Below, one piece after another: positions 16,451 through 23,709 of a stretch of DNA of 64,000 bases. The translations under genes were made by a program, and so were the position numbers. The stretch spans positions 150,108 through 214,107 of the forward strand of contig JAFAER010000021.1 of assembly GCA_023423895.1 (NCBI GenBank), written 5' to 3'. The notes under the pieces are model-generated. The model had not been told where the DNA came from. It ran no database searches and saw only the letters and a program-made list of their open reading frames with translations. Every line of letters begins with the position of its first letter. The stretch's first letter is position 1. The DNA is from Pseudomonadota bacterium (GTDB lineage: Bacteria > Myxococcota_A > Polyangia > Polyangiales > Polyangiaceae).

Positions 16451-18640
16451 ATGAGCCAGGACACGCGCAAGGACAAACGCGCCAAGGTCGTCAGCCTGAA
16501 CGTTCGCTACAAGAGCGCGACGGTCGACGAGTTCATCGAGAACCACTCGCACGACGTGAGCAAGGGGGGCATCTTCGTCAAGACGCCAACCCCGTTCCCT
16601 CCGGGGACGCTCCTCAAGTTCGAGATTCGCCTCGCAGGGGACAAGAGCGTCATCTCCGGTGTGGGGCGCGTCGTGTGGAAGCGCGAGCCGACGCAGGCGT
16701 CTTCCGACAAGCCTGCCGGCATGGGCGTGAAGTTCATCAAGATCGACGACGCCTCGCGCGCCGTGATCGACAGGGTCGTCGCGCAGAAGGCCGATGCGGG
16801 CAGCGCGTACACGTCCGATCCCGCAGCGCTCGAGGACGACGCAAAGCCGGCTGCGGGCGCTTCGTTGCCGCCGAAGGTAGCGGCTCCTGCGGCGGCTACC
16901 GCTGCTGTACCGGCCCGTTCGCCTGCTGCAGCGGCGGCTGTACCGGCCCGTTCGCCGGCTGCAGGTCCACCTGCTGCCGCCGCGCCTTCACCGGCTCCTT
17001 CGCCCGCGGCCGGCGCGGGTCCTGTCCCGACCGGCCCGACGACGTTGCGCGGACTCGCATCCGCGGCGCCGATTCCGCCGTCGTCGTCGGTGCCGGTTGC
17101 TGCGTCTGCGTCTGCGTCTGCCACTTCGCCTGGCTCGGCGCCGAAGGTCGCGCCGCCTGCACCTTCGTCGTCGAAGATCGCGGGCGCGCGGCCCGCGCCT
17201 GTCCCGGGATCGCTCGCGAAGACGATGCCGCTCGGAAGCGTCGCGCCGAATCTTCCGATGCCTCCGACGGGAATGCCTCCGACGGGATCGGGCGCTTCGG
17301 CATCGACGCCTGCGCCTGCACCCGCGAAGCCGGCCGGCGGCGCACTTCCCGGCGGGCTCGGCGCGAGGCCTGGGCCGCCGCCGCCGATGGCGCACCGCCC
17401 CGCGACGGCGATCGGCATGGGGCCGTCGGCCCCGCCGAAGTCCGACCCGCGTCTCGGCGCTCCGCCTCCTGGCGCGCGTCCGCCGCCGGCAGCAACCGCG
17501 CGCAAGGCAACGATGATGGGCGTCGGCATCCCGACGCCTCCTCCGCCTGGTGCCGCACCGCCCGCGGAGAAGAACAAGCACGAGATTCCGACCCTCACCG
17601 AGGAGATGGAGCCCGTCGGGATCCCTGCGGCTGCAGCTGCAGCTGCATCGACGTCCGCGTCGATCCCCGAGCCGACGCCGGTGCCGAAGACGACGGCGAC
17701 CGGCCCGATGTTCCCGAAGCTCGAGAACGATCCGGCGCCGTACGAGGCGGTCCGAGAGCCGACCGTCATGAAGCAAGCCGCCGAGCTCCTCGAGGAGGCG
17801 CTCCGCGAAGCGGGTGGATCGATCGACGAGATCGGCCAGAACCCGCTCTTCACCCAGACCTCGCAGCGCAACGACAAGGTCGAGGAGCAGAAGCCCGACA
17901 CGAGCGCCGCGCAGCATCAGTCCGGCGACACGTTGATGATGACGTCGCCGCTCGCGAAGGCCGGCAGCGCTCCCGCGACGGGAGGCTCCAGGGCGACGCC
18001 TCCGCCACCGGCCGCGGGGGTCCCGGCTTCGCCAACTTCGGCAACCTCGCCGAGCGCAGCGCGGTCGGTGCCGCCGCCTGCAGAGCCCGGCAAGCTCATC
18101 GCGACGATCGCGCCGGAGAAGAAGGGCGGCTCGGGCGGGCTCATCGCTGCGCTCGTCGTCGTCGCGCTCCTCATCGGCGGCGGCGTGTTCGCGTACAAGG
18201 CCGGCGCGCTGAACGGCCTGACCGGCGGACAGCCCTCGGCTGCGCCGACGCCGGCTCCGACGCCCGAACCCACGCCGAGCGCGTCCGACAGCGCCGCGCT
18301 CGCAGCGAGCGACGCCGGCGCCGCGCCGTCCGACGACAGCGGATCCGCTGCGCTGGCTGCAGCCGCCGGCGCGGATGCAGGCGCCGCCGCTGAGGCGTCG
18401 ACGGCCGCCGACGCGGGGACCACCGCGGTGGCTACGCCCGCGCCCAAGCCCCCGCCGCCGGCTCCGGTGGTGAAGCCGAAGCCGCCGGCGCCGAAGCCGC
18501 AACCGACGCCGGCCGACACCGAGTCGACGCCGTCGGAGACCGCGCCAACGGCTACGGCAACGGCTACGGCAGTGCCGACGGCTACGGCTACGGCTACGGC
18601 AGTGCCGACGGCGACGCCGCTCACGCCCGACACCGAGTAG
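16451..18640 (+). CDS. PilZ protein with long low-complexity region and one membrane helix
   Basis: 729 residues. The N-terminal 110 residues match the TIGR02266 group of PilZ-like domains frequent in Myxococcus: HDVSKGGIFVKT, then GVGRVVWKRE and GMGVKF. A very long Ala/Pro/Ser-rich, probably disordered region follows (about 120-560). A transmembrane helix comes next (about 565-590) and then a second Ala/Pro/Thr tail ending in repeated TATA-type units encoded by near-perfect 6-bp DNA repeats around 18547-18625. ATG 16451 has AGGA upstream. It may sense c-di-GMP in the cytoplasm and reach through the inner membrane; the role is unknown. Confidence 0.88.
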   Translation: MSQDTRKDKRAKVVSLNVRYKSATVDEFIENHSHDVSKGGIFVKTPTPFPPGTLLKFEIRLAGDKSVISGVGRVVWKREPTQASSDKPAGMGVKFIKIDDASRAVIDRVVAQKADAGSAYTSDPAALEDDAKPAAGASLPPKVAAPAAATAAVPARSPAAAAAVPARSPAAGPPAAAAPSPAPSPAAGAGPVPTGPTTLRGLASAAPIPPSSSVPVAASASASATSPGSAPKVAPPAPSSSKIAGARPAPVPGSLAKTMPLGSVAPNLPMPPTGMPPTGSGASASTPAPAPAKPAGGALPGGLGARPGPPPPMAHRPATAIGMGPSAPPKSDPRLGAPPPGARPPPAATARKATMMGVGIPTPPPPGAAPPAEKNKHEIPTLTEEMEPVGIPAAAAAAASTSASIPEPTPVPKTTATGPMFPKLENDPAPYEAVREPTVMKQAAELLEEALREAGGSIDEIGQNPLFTQTSQRNDKVEEQKPDTSAAQHQSGDTLMMTSPLAKAGSAPATGGSRATPPPPAAGVPASPTSATSPSAARSVPPPAEPGKLIATIAPEKKGGSGGLIAALVVVALLIGGGVFAYKAGALNGLTGGQPSAAPTPAPTPEPTPSASDSAALAASDAGAAPSDDSGSAALAAAAGADAGAAAEASTAADAGTTAVATPAPKPPPPAPVVKPKPPAPKPQPTPADTESTPSETAPTATATATAVPTATATATAVPTATPLTPDTE

Positions 18641-18649
18641 CTCTGCACA

Positions 18650-18685
18650 GCCGTGCTCGCGCTCGCCTCGGGTGAGCCGCACGGC
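18650..18685. terminator. Possible hairpin between convergent genes
   Basis: GCCGTGC (18650-18656) pairs with GCACGGC (18679-18685) just after the PilZ gene. No T-tract follows on either strand, so it is at best a weak or Rho-assisted terminator. The rest of 18641-18775 shows nothing else. Confidence 0.35.
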
Positions 18686-18775
18686 ACTCGCGTCCTTGCC
18701 GGCTGCTCGCGGCTGCGGGAAGGGGCCCGCGCCGGCTCGCGCGCGGGGTGGGAGAGAGCGCTGATGTCGCGCGGG

Positions 18776-19414
18776 TCAGCGCGCGAGGTACGGATTCTTC
18801 GTTCGCTCTTCGCCGATCGTCGTCTCCGGGCCGTGGCCTGGCACGACGACGGCGTCGTCGGGGAGAGCGAGGATCTTCTCGCGCAGCGACTTCATGATGA
18901 GCGCGCTGTCGCCGCCCCAGAGATCGGTCCTGCCGATGCCGCGGCGGAAGAGCGTGTCACCCGAGAACACGCGCGTGCCGTCCGGTGTCTTCACGACGAA
19001 CGTGACGCTGCCCGGCGTATGGCCAGGCGTGTGAAGAATGCCCATCTCGACGCTGCCTGCCGTGATGGTGCTCTCGTCCTTCAGCGAGCCCTCCATCTCG
19101 ACCTTCTCGGGAAGCGGCACGCCGAGCATCGCCGCCTGAACCGGAAGAAGGTCGTAGAGGAAGCGATCCGCTTCGTGGATGCACGCACGCGCGCCGTTGG
19201 CTCGCTGCACGGCCGCGGTCGCGCCCACGTGATCGATGTGCGTATGCGTGTGGACGATCGCATCCACCGTCGCGCCGAGCGCCCGGAGCTTCGCGTCGAT
19301 GAGCTCGAAGTCACCACCCGGATCGACGACGATGGCGCGCTTCGACGCCGCGTCGACGACGAGCGAGCAGTTGCAACCGAGCGGCCCAGCGGGGAAGGTC
19401 TCGACGGTGATCAC
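18776..19414 (-). CDS. MBL-fold hydrolase, glyoxalase II-like
   Basis: 212 residues. The metallo-beta-lactamase zinc motif THTHIDHVG is intact, as are the downstream ligands in HTPGHTPGS, SGDTLFRRGIGRTD and VVPGHGPETT. The layout matches the short YcbL-type relatives of hydroxyacylglutathione hydrolase, which lack the C-terminal glutathione-binding domain of classical glyoxalase II. Thioester hydrolysis is therefore likely, with the substrate unproven. The gene stands alone, divergent from tRNA-Gln and convergent with the PilZ gene. Confidence 0.9.
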   Translation of the reverse strand: MITVETFPAGPLGCNCSLVVDAASKRAIVVDPGGDFELIDAKLRALGATVDAIVHTHTHIDHVGATAAVQRANGARACIHEADRFLYDLLPVQAAMLGVPLPEKVEMEGSLKDESTITAGSVEMGILHTPGHTPGSVTFVVKTPDGTRVFSGDTLFRRGIGRTDLWGGDSALIMKSLREKILALPDDAVVVPGHGPETTIGEERTKNPYLAR

Positions 19415-19541
19415 GCAACGCTTCGCTTAGCACGAGCCGCCACGCCCGGGCCGCTCCCAAGGCGCAAGCGCCTCAAGCGCGACCGCTTCAGGCACCTGGC
19501 CCCGCACCAACGCCGCGAACCGGCCGCACCGCCGCGACATC

Positions 19542-19569
19542 TTGCAAACGTTGCTGTCTCGGCTACTTT
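19542..19569 (+). promoter_or_regulatory. Probable promoter of tRNA-Gln
   Basis: TTGCAA (19542-19547) and TACTTT (19564-19569) are 16 bp apart and end 11 bp before the mature tRNA. Agreement with the sigma-70 consensus is moderate. Confidence 0.5.
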
Positions 19570-19580
19570 GAGCGCGTCCT

Positions 19581-19651
19581 TCCGGCGTCGTCTAATGGCA
19601 GGACAGAGGATTTTGGATCCTCTTATCGGGGTTCGAATCCCTGCGCCGGAA
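19581..19651 (+). tRNA. tRNA-Gln (anticodon TTG)
   Basis: The cloverleaf folds by hand. The acceptor TCCGGCG (19581-19587) pairs with CGCCGGA (19644-19650), with discriminator A at 19651. The anticodon stem GAGGA/TCCTC encloses loop TTTTGGA, so the anticodon is TTG. The T arm is CGGGG-TTCGAAT-CCCTG. No CCA is encoded. The 3' end is duplicated at 19741-19761 and an integrase remnant lies beyond it, which marks the gene as an integration site. Confidence 0.95.
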
Positions 19652-19653
19652 CC
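19633..19653 (+). repeat. att-like repeat, copy in tRNA-Gln 3' end
   Basis: A 21-bp segment covering the T loop, acceptor end and two bases beyond tRNA-Gln is repeated exactly at 19741-19761. Duplication of a tRNA 3' end next to an integrase is typical of site-specific integration. Confidence 0.85.
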
Positions 19654-19740
19654 TCTGTCCTGGTGTGACCCCGAGGACCAGTGCTCGCTCTTCTGCTCTC
19701 GCTGCACTCCGTCCACTTGGTGGACTCCGTGCACCTCGAG

Positions 19741-19761
19741 TCGAATCCCTGCGCCGGAACC
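19741..19761 (+). repeat. att-like repeat, second copy
   Basis: Exact 21-bp copy of 19633-19653. The 87 bp between the copies hold no gene but include ACTCCGTCCA and GTCCAC-TTG-GTGGAC, similar to the palindromic element in the RND gene. Confidence 0.85.
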
Positions 19762-19769
19762 ATCTCGGG

Positions 19770-20345
19770 CCTAAAAACATGGTCCTCCGCCGATGAGCTG
19801 GTCCAATCGTTGGGCCAAACGAGGTTGCGTGGGAGCTCGGGGAAGGGCGAGCCCGCGGCGCCGCTGACGTCCTCGGCCGCTCTCACGTAGCCCATGGTCG
19901 TCTGAATCGTGTCGTGGCCGGCGCGTCGCTGCATCTTCACGACGTCAACGCTGGCGAGCGCGAGGCACGTGATGCCTGTGTCGCGCCACGAGCGGAAGCC
20001 GATCGGCATCTGCGTCGCGTCGTCGGTGAAGAGGCGCGCGTGCGTGACGCCTGCCGTTCGCAGGTGCGCGCGCACTATTGCGGACGTCTTCGCTCCTTCC
20101 CGGTCTCTTCGAGGAGCGGCACGACCTCGTCTTCGGGCTGCTTCCCTTCGCGCATGCGCTGGAGCAGCGGGAGCAGCGGGGCAGGTATGGGGACGTGGCG
20201 GATACCGGTCCGCGTCCTGGGTGCTTTCGCTGTGCCGCTTCCCCGTCCCACGCGCGGGTCACGTAGACGTCAGCGACGTCTACATCGACGTCACGCCAGC
20301 GGAGCTCGTAGAGCTCACCTGGACGGAGATAGCGATACCAGCCTG
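19770..20345 (-). pseudogene. Tyrosine recombinase/integrase remnant (frameshifted, N-terminus lost)
   Basis: Pieces of a tyrosine recombinase catalytic domain appear in three successive minus-strand frames. LRPGELYELRWRDVDVD (first catalytic Arg region) is near 20340-20290. A RTRTGIRHVPIPAPLLPLL segment (about 20230-20160) is in a second frame. RSWRDTGITCLAL and QRRAGHDTIQTTMGYVR (last Arg, GH and the catalytic Tyr region, about 20010-19880) are in a third. The N-terminal domain is missing; homology stops where the 23-bp repeat array begins at 20348. Its C-terminus points to the duplicated tRNA end, so this was the integrase of an element inserted at tRNA-Gln. It is not functional. Confidence 0.8.
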
Positions 20346-20347
20346 CG

Positions 20348-20462
20348 GAAATCGGCACATCGTGAACGCCGAGATCGGCACATCGTGAACACCGGGATCG
20401 GCGCATCGTGAACACCGGGATCGGCGCATCGTGAACGCCGAGATCGGGGCATCGTGAACGCC
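20348..20462 (+). repeat. Five tandem 23-bp repeats
   Basis: Units start at 20348, 20371, 20394, 20417 and 20440 with no spacer; the core is ATCGGCACATCGTGAAC with one to three changes per unit. The array replaces the 5' part of the integrase gene. Multiple short repeats at an end are characteristic of IS21-type elements, so this is probably a solo terminus; no transposase of matching type adjoins it. Confidence 0.85.
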
Positions 20463-20518
20463 CCCGTGACGCGGACGGTCGGCTCCGTGACGCAGGGACC
20501 TCGAAGGAGGTCGGGGGT

Positions 20519-20640
20519 GGCCCCATGATGCTGCGAAAGTCTCATCAAGCCTCCCTCGCCGGTGGCCCCTTCATGCTGCGAAGGGGTGGCCCCATGACCC
20601 TGCGAAAAACGGCTCGAGCTGGCCCCATGAGCCTGCGAAC
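20519..20640 (+). repeat. Four 20-bp terminal repeats of an IS21-like element
   Basis: Copies start at 20519, 20564, 20588 and 20621 with consensus GGCCCCATGAtgCTGCGAAA (lower case less conserved). They directly precede istA, as expected for the left end of an IS21-family element, where such repeats bind the transposase. Confidence 0.85.
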
Positions 20641-21250
20641 TGGCAACGGAGCGACTGCCGATGAGGAAGATTCGAGAGATCTTGAGGATGCGCTGGCACC
20701 TCGGGCTGAGCGTGCGTGAGGTGTCGCGTGGGCTGGGGATCAGCGTGGGAGTCGTTCAGAAGATCGCGGCACGGGCGAAGACCGCCGGGCTGAGCTGGGA
20801 GCTGGCGGAAGGCCTCGACGAGCACGCGTTGGAAGAGCGCCTCTACGGGCGGCCAGCCGCGCCGGGAACCAACGACCTCGGCCCGACCCCGTGTACATGC
20901 ATCGCGAGCTTCGGCCGCCGGGGCCTTCACCTCGAGTACCTCGAGGAACATCCCGACGGACTGCGCTACACCGCCTTCTGCGACACCTACCGGCGCTGGC
21001 ATTCGACGGCCGGGCTCGTGATGCGGCAGGTCCATGAGGCCGGGGAGAAGACGTTCGTCGACTACTCGGGCAAGAAGCCCACCTACGTCGACCCGCAGAC
21101 GGGAGAGGTCATCGAGGCCGAGTTCTTCGTCGCCGTCCTCGGCGCGAGCAACTACACGTACGCGGAGGCGACGGCGACGCAGAAGGTGGCCGACTTCGTC
21201 GGCTCGCATGTCCGCGCCTCGGCCGAGACCGCGTCCCGCTTGAAGTCGCG
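20519..21250 (+). mobile_element. Truncated IS21-family insertion sequence
   Basis: Left-end repeats plus the first 40% of istA remain. The rest of istA, all of istB and the right end are missing; the sequence switches to the AbiE promoter region at about 21250. The element cannot transpose by itself. Confidence 0.85.
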
Positions 21251-21284
21251 TAGGTGTCCAGAAAACCGGCATGTCCATTGGTAA
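20661..21284 (+). pseudogene. istA: IS21-family transposase IstA, truncated
   Basis: 207 codons remain of a protein normally near 500. The N-terminal HTH (VSRGLGISVGVVQKIAARA) and the start of the DDE domain with its first Asp (KTFVDYSGKKPTY) are present. The second and third catalytic residues are lost. Between about 20878 and 20925 the expected family sequence RPDPVYMHRELR appears only in the +1 frame, showing two compensating indels. Similarity ends near VADFVGSHVRA (about 21220), after which the frame reads into the AbiE operator. The start ATG 20661 fits the family N-terminus. Confidence 0.85.
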
Positions 21285-21309
21285 TGGACATGCTATGAAT
21301 CTGGACACC
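21253..21309. promoter_or_regulatory. Nested perfect inverted repeats, probable AbiEi operator
   Basis: The inner repeat is GCATGTCCATT (21269-21279), spacer GGT, AATGGACATGC (21283-21293). The outer repeat is GGTGTCCAG (21253-21261) and CTGGACACC (21301-21309). Both are perfect and share the core TGTCCA. They sit at the start of the AbiE pair. AbiEi antitoxins are known to repress their own promoter by binding inverted repeats. Confidence 0.75.
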
Positions 21310-22356
21310 ATGGACGAGCTGCGGGCTTACCTTGATCGCCTCGAAGAGCTCCCGTTCATCGATGATGTAGCTGTTATCACGACGGAGTCTTCGGCCGGCG
21401 ATCGCGGCATCGACGCCCTGCTCGAGGTGAGAACGCCCAGCGGCGTGGCGGTCTTCGAAGTCGAGCTCAAGCGTACCCATCTGAGTCACGCTGTCGCGGA
21501 GCGGCTCCTGCACGTCCGCCCTCGCGGGGGGCGGGAGCGCCTCCTCCTCTGTCCGTACGTCGGGCGGGAGCTCGCCGAACGGTTCGGACGAGAGAGGCTG
21601 AACTTCGTCGACCTGGCGGGCAACTGCCACCTTCAGATCAGCGATCGTTACCTCGTGCACATCGAAGGCCGTCGGGGCGAGGTGAAGCCCGCGTCCGACC
21701 GCGCCCTCCGTGCGCAGAGCTACCGTGTGCTCTTCGCGATGCTCGTGGAACCGGAGCTCACGATGGCGACCGCGCGCCGCCTTGCCGAGGCGGCGGGAGG
21801 TGTCAGCCCGCAGACTGCGCTCGATCTTCGTCAACGCTTCGTCGCGCGCGGCATCCTGCTCCAGACCTCGCGCGGCCTGAGATGGGCCCCTCGCGGTTGG
21901 AGAGATGCGTTCGACCTCTTTGTTGCAGGTTTCGCGACCACGCTCGCTCCGCAGCTTGCTATCGGAAGGTATCGTGCACGCGAGCGCGATCTGCGCTCGC
22001 TCGAAGCGGAGCTCGCGCACCGCCTCGAGGCGATCGGAGACGTGTCGTGGCGATGGGGCGGCGGCGCCGCGTGTGAGCGACTGTCCGGCCACTTTCGCGG
22101 TGATCGGACGGTAGTCTACGTCGACGCGGCCCATCACGCGCTGGCGAGCTCGCTCCGGCTCGTCCCTGACAAGGACGGCCCCGTTTGGCTTGCCGTCAAG
22201 CCGGGACCGCTGGCGTTCCAAGCCCCGGTCGCCGAGTGCGTCCATCCGCTGCTCGCGTATGTCGATTTGCTCTCCGAGAACGACGAACGCGCCCGCGAGG
22301 GCGCAGCGGAGCTCTTCCGCCGCTACCTCGCGAGCATCGAGCGAACATCTCCATGA
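21295..22356 (+). CDS. abiEi: AbiEi-type antitoxin with PD-(D/E)xK-like N-terminal domain
   Basis: 353 residues from ATG 21295; ATG 21271 (inside the inverted repeat) and ATG 21310 are alternatives, and none has a clear ribosome binding site. Residues 25-110 look like a PD-(D/E)xK nuclease fold: Asp40 in GIDALLEV and Glu57-x-Lys59 in FEVELK, followed by NFVDLAGNCHL. A winged-helix part follows (about 140-200) and then a C-terminal domain. Classical AbiEi antitoxins are nearer 200 residues, so this is a long variant. Its stop overlaps the toxin start (ATGA). The expected role is transcriptional repressor and antitoxin of the type IV AbiE system; a nuclease role for the N-terminus is inference. 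Confidence 0.8.
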   Translation: MNLDTMDELRAYLDRLEELPFIDDVAVITTESSAGDRGIDALLEVRTPSGVAVFEVELKRTHLSHAVAERLLHVRPRGGRERLLLCPYVGRELAERFGRERLNFVDLAGNCHLQISDRYLVHIEGRRGEVKPASDRALRAQSYRVLFAMLVEPELTMATARRLAEAAGGVSPQTALDLRQRFVARGILLQTSRGLRWAPRGWRDAFDLFVAGFATTLAPQLAIGRYRARERDLRSLEAELAHRLEAIGDVSWRWGGGAACERLSGHFRGDRTVVYVDAAHHALASSLRLVPDKDGPVWLAVKPGPLAFQAPVAECVHPLLAYVDLLSENDERAREGAAELFRRYLASIERTSP

Positions 22357-23114
22357 AGCTGACCCCGGCACACGCGACGCTGCTCACCAGCATTCTCGAA
22401 CAGCCGGACGCGCCACGCGTCGTCGTGATCGGCGCGGCGGCGATCCTTCATCACGTCCCGCTGAAGCGGTTCACCGACGACCTGGATCTCGCGATCGTCG
22501 CCGACGAGAGAGCGGTGAACGAGTTGCTCGCATCGGCCAACTGGGAGCGAGACCAGAAGGCCCTCCAGCGCTGGCGAGCTCCGGACGGGAACGCGATCGT
22601 CGACGCCCTGCCCGCTTCACCCGAGATCATCGAAGCGGGCTCGGTGCGGCTGGACGGCGACGACAAGGAGATGAGCATGGTGGGCTTCGACCTCGCCATC
22701 GCCGACACGGTGGAGCGTACGGAGCGGGGGCTCACGCTCGAGGTGGCGACGCTCCCCGCGCTCGTACTGCTCAAGATCGTCGCCTGGCTCGATCGTCCCC
22801 ACGTCCGCACGAAGGACCTCGGCGACATCGGACGGATGCTCGACGGGGCGCTCGAGGAGTGGGACGAGCGGCGCTGGGACAGCCCGCTTGCGACCCTGTC
22901 GCACGATGTGCAAAGCGCGTTCTTTCTCGGTGGGCAGCTCTCGGCCAAGCTCAGGGAGCTTCACAGGGCAAAGATCGACGAGTTCTTCGCGCTCATGCAC
23001 ACCGAGAGCTGGTGCGCGGTGATGGCTAAGGAGGCTGGCTGGGTTGGCGCCGATCCCGAATCCATGGCGCGCCGCAAGCTCGACGCGTTCCGCGATGGCC
23101 TCTCGTCAACGTGA
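22353..23114 (+). CDS. abiEii: AbiEii-type nucleotidyltransferase toxin
   Basis: 253 residues from ATG 22353, which overlaps the antitoxin stop. The nucleotidyltransferase core is visible near the N-terminus: VVIGAAAILHHV, then RFTDDLDLAI, giving the DxD metal motif. The rest, with KIVAWLDRPHVRTKDLGD, matches the AbiEii/DUF1814-type fold. Toxins of this family transfer nucleotides and halt growth, often giving phage abortive infection. Together with the upstream gene it forms a complete type IV toxin-antitoxin pair located in a decayed mobile region. Confidence 0.88.
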   Translation: MKLTPAHATLLTSILEQPDAPRVVVIGAAAILHHVPLKRFTDDLDLAIVADERAVNELLASANWERDQKALQRWRAPDGNAIVDALPASPEIIEAGSVRLDGDDKEMSMVGFDLAIADTVERTERGLTLEVATLPALVLLKIVAWLDRPHVRTKDLGDIGRMLDGALEEWDERRWDSPLATLSHDVQSAFFLGGQLSAKLRELHRAKIDEFFALMHTESWCAVMAKEAGWVGADPESMARRKLDAFRDGLSST

Positions 23115-23236
23115 CCTTCGTCCGTGCTTTCTCGCGCGCGTCACTCACGACGAGGGGGCCGCCTCGTCATTTCTCGCGTGCACCTGCACCTGCGCGCATG
23201 GCGCGCGCGAGCTCGAGGTGCTGCAGGGTGAACGCT

Positions 23237-23431
23237 CAGTCGGGGTACGTCCCGATGAACGTCTTGCCCGCTACACCCGGTGCCGGCGTTTCGGCGCAGC
23301 CTCGACGAGCACGGGGACGAGCGTGCCCGGAGCACGCAGTGCGGAGGCAAGACGGAGATGCGAATGCGTCCGAGGCCGCCGGCTCCACCGTCGGCGCCGT
23401 GCACCTCCGCGGGTGGAGCGCGGGCCGTCAC
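23237..23431 (-). pseudogene. Decayed C-terminus of a Gly-rich secreted protein
   Basis: Three minus-strand frames in order give HGADGGAGGLGRIRISV (from about 23410), then APGTLVPVLVEAA (about 23330-23290), then PGVAGKTFIGTYPD and a stop at 23237. Read together they resemble the GGAGGxGRIRI-type C-terminal end seen in myxobacterial surface proteins, broken by two frameshifts. It lies downstream of the lipoprotein operon on the same strand. The remaining part of the 23115-23431 gap shows nothing convincing. Confidence 0.4.
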
Positions 23432-23632
23432 TCAGTACACATAGAACTCGAGCGCCTTCGTGGCTCGGGCGAGCGCTTCGGCTTCTTCGAGGGTCGAGGC
23501 GAAGCGGAACAAGCTGCGCTTGAAGGAGCGCCGGATCGCGAGGCGGTCGCATGGGTTGTCGACCACGACGATCAAGGCGGGCACGGGCGGCGGTCGCCTG
23601 GTCACCGGTGGTTCGGAGAACGGAAACGCCAC
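23432..23632 (-). CDS. Small hypothetical protein
   Basis: 66 residues from GTG 23632, with GAGG seven bases upstream. Third codon positions are strongly GC, as in real genes here. The middle, ALIVVVDNPCDRLAIRRSF, faintly resembles the start of a receiver domain, but no phospho-acceptor region follows, so it could be a fragment of a larger protein. It lies 77 bp downstream of the last gene of the ECF-controlled operon, on the same strand. Confidence 0.4.
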   Translation of the reverse strand: MAFPFSEPPVTRRPPPVPALIVVVDNPCDRLAIRRSFKRSLFRFASTLEEAEALARATKALEFYVY

Positions 23633-23709
23633 TTTGTTGCCTCGAGATTCACGATACGGCCGCGAGCATCCGATCTTTAGCTCGCCCGAGCTCGTCCGTG
23701 GCGATGCGC

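Noticed and set aside
19623..20075. Intact 150-residue integrase gene
   Set aside because: The frame lacks the N-terminal half of the catalytic domain, which lies in other frames upstream, and it reads on through the tRNA gene; a pseudogene is the better reading.
20348..20462. Possible CRISPR array
   Set aside because: The 23-bp units are directly adjacent without spacers and no cas gene is present.
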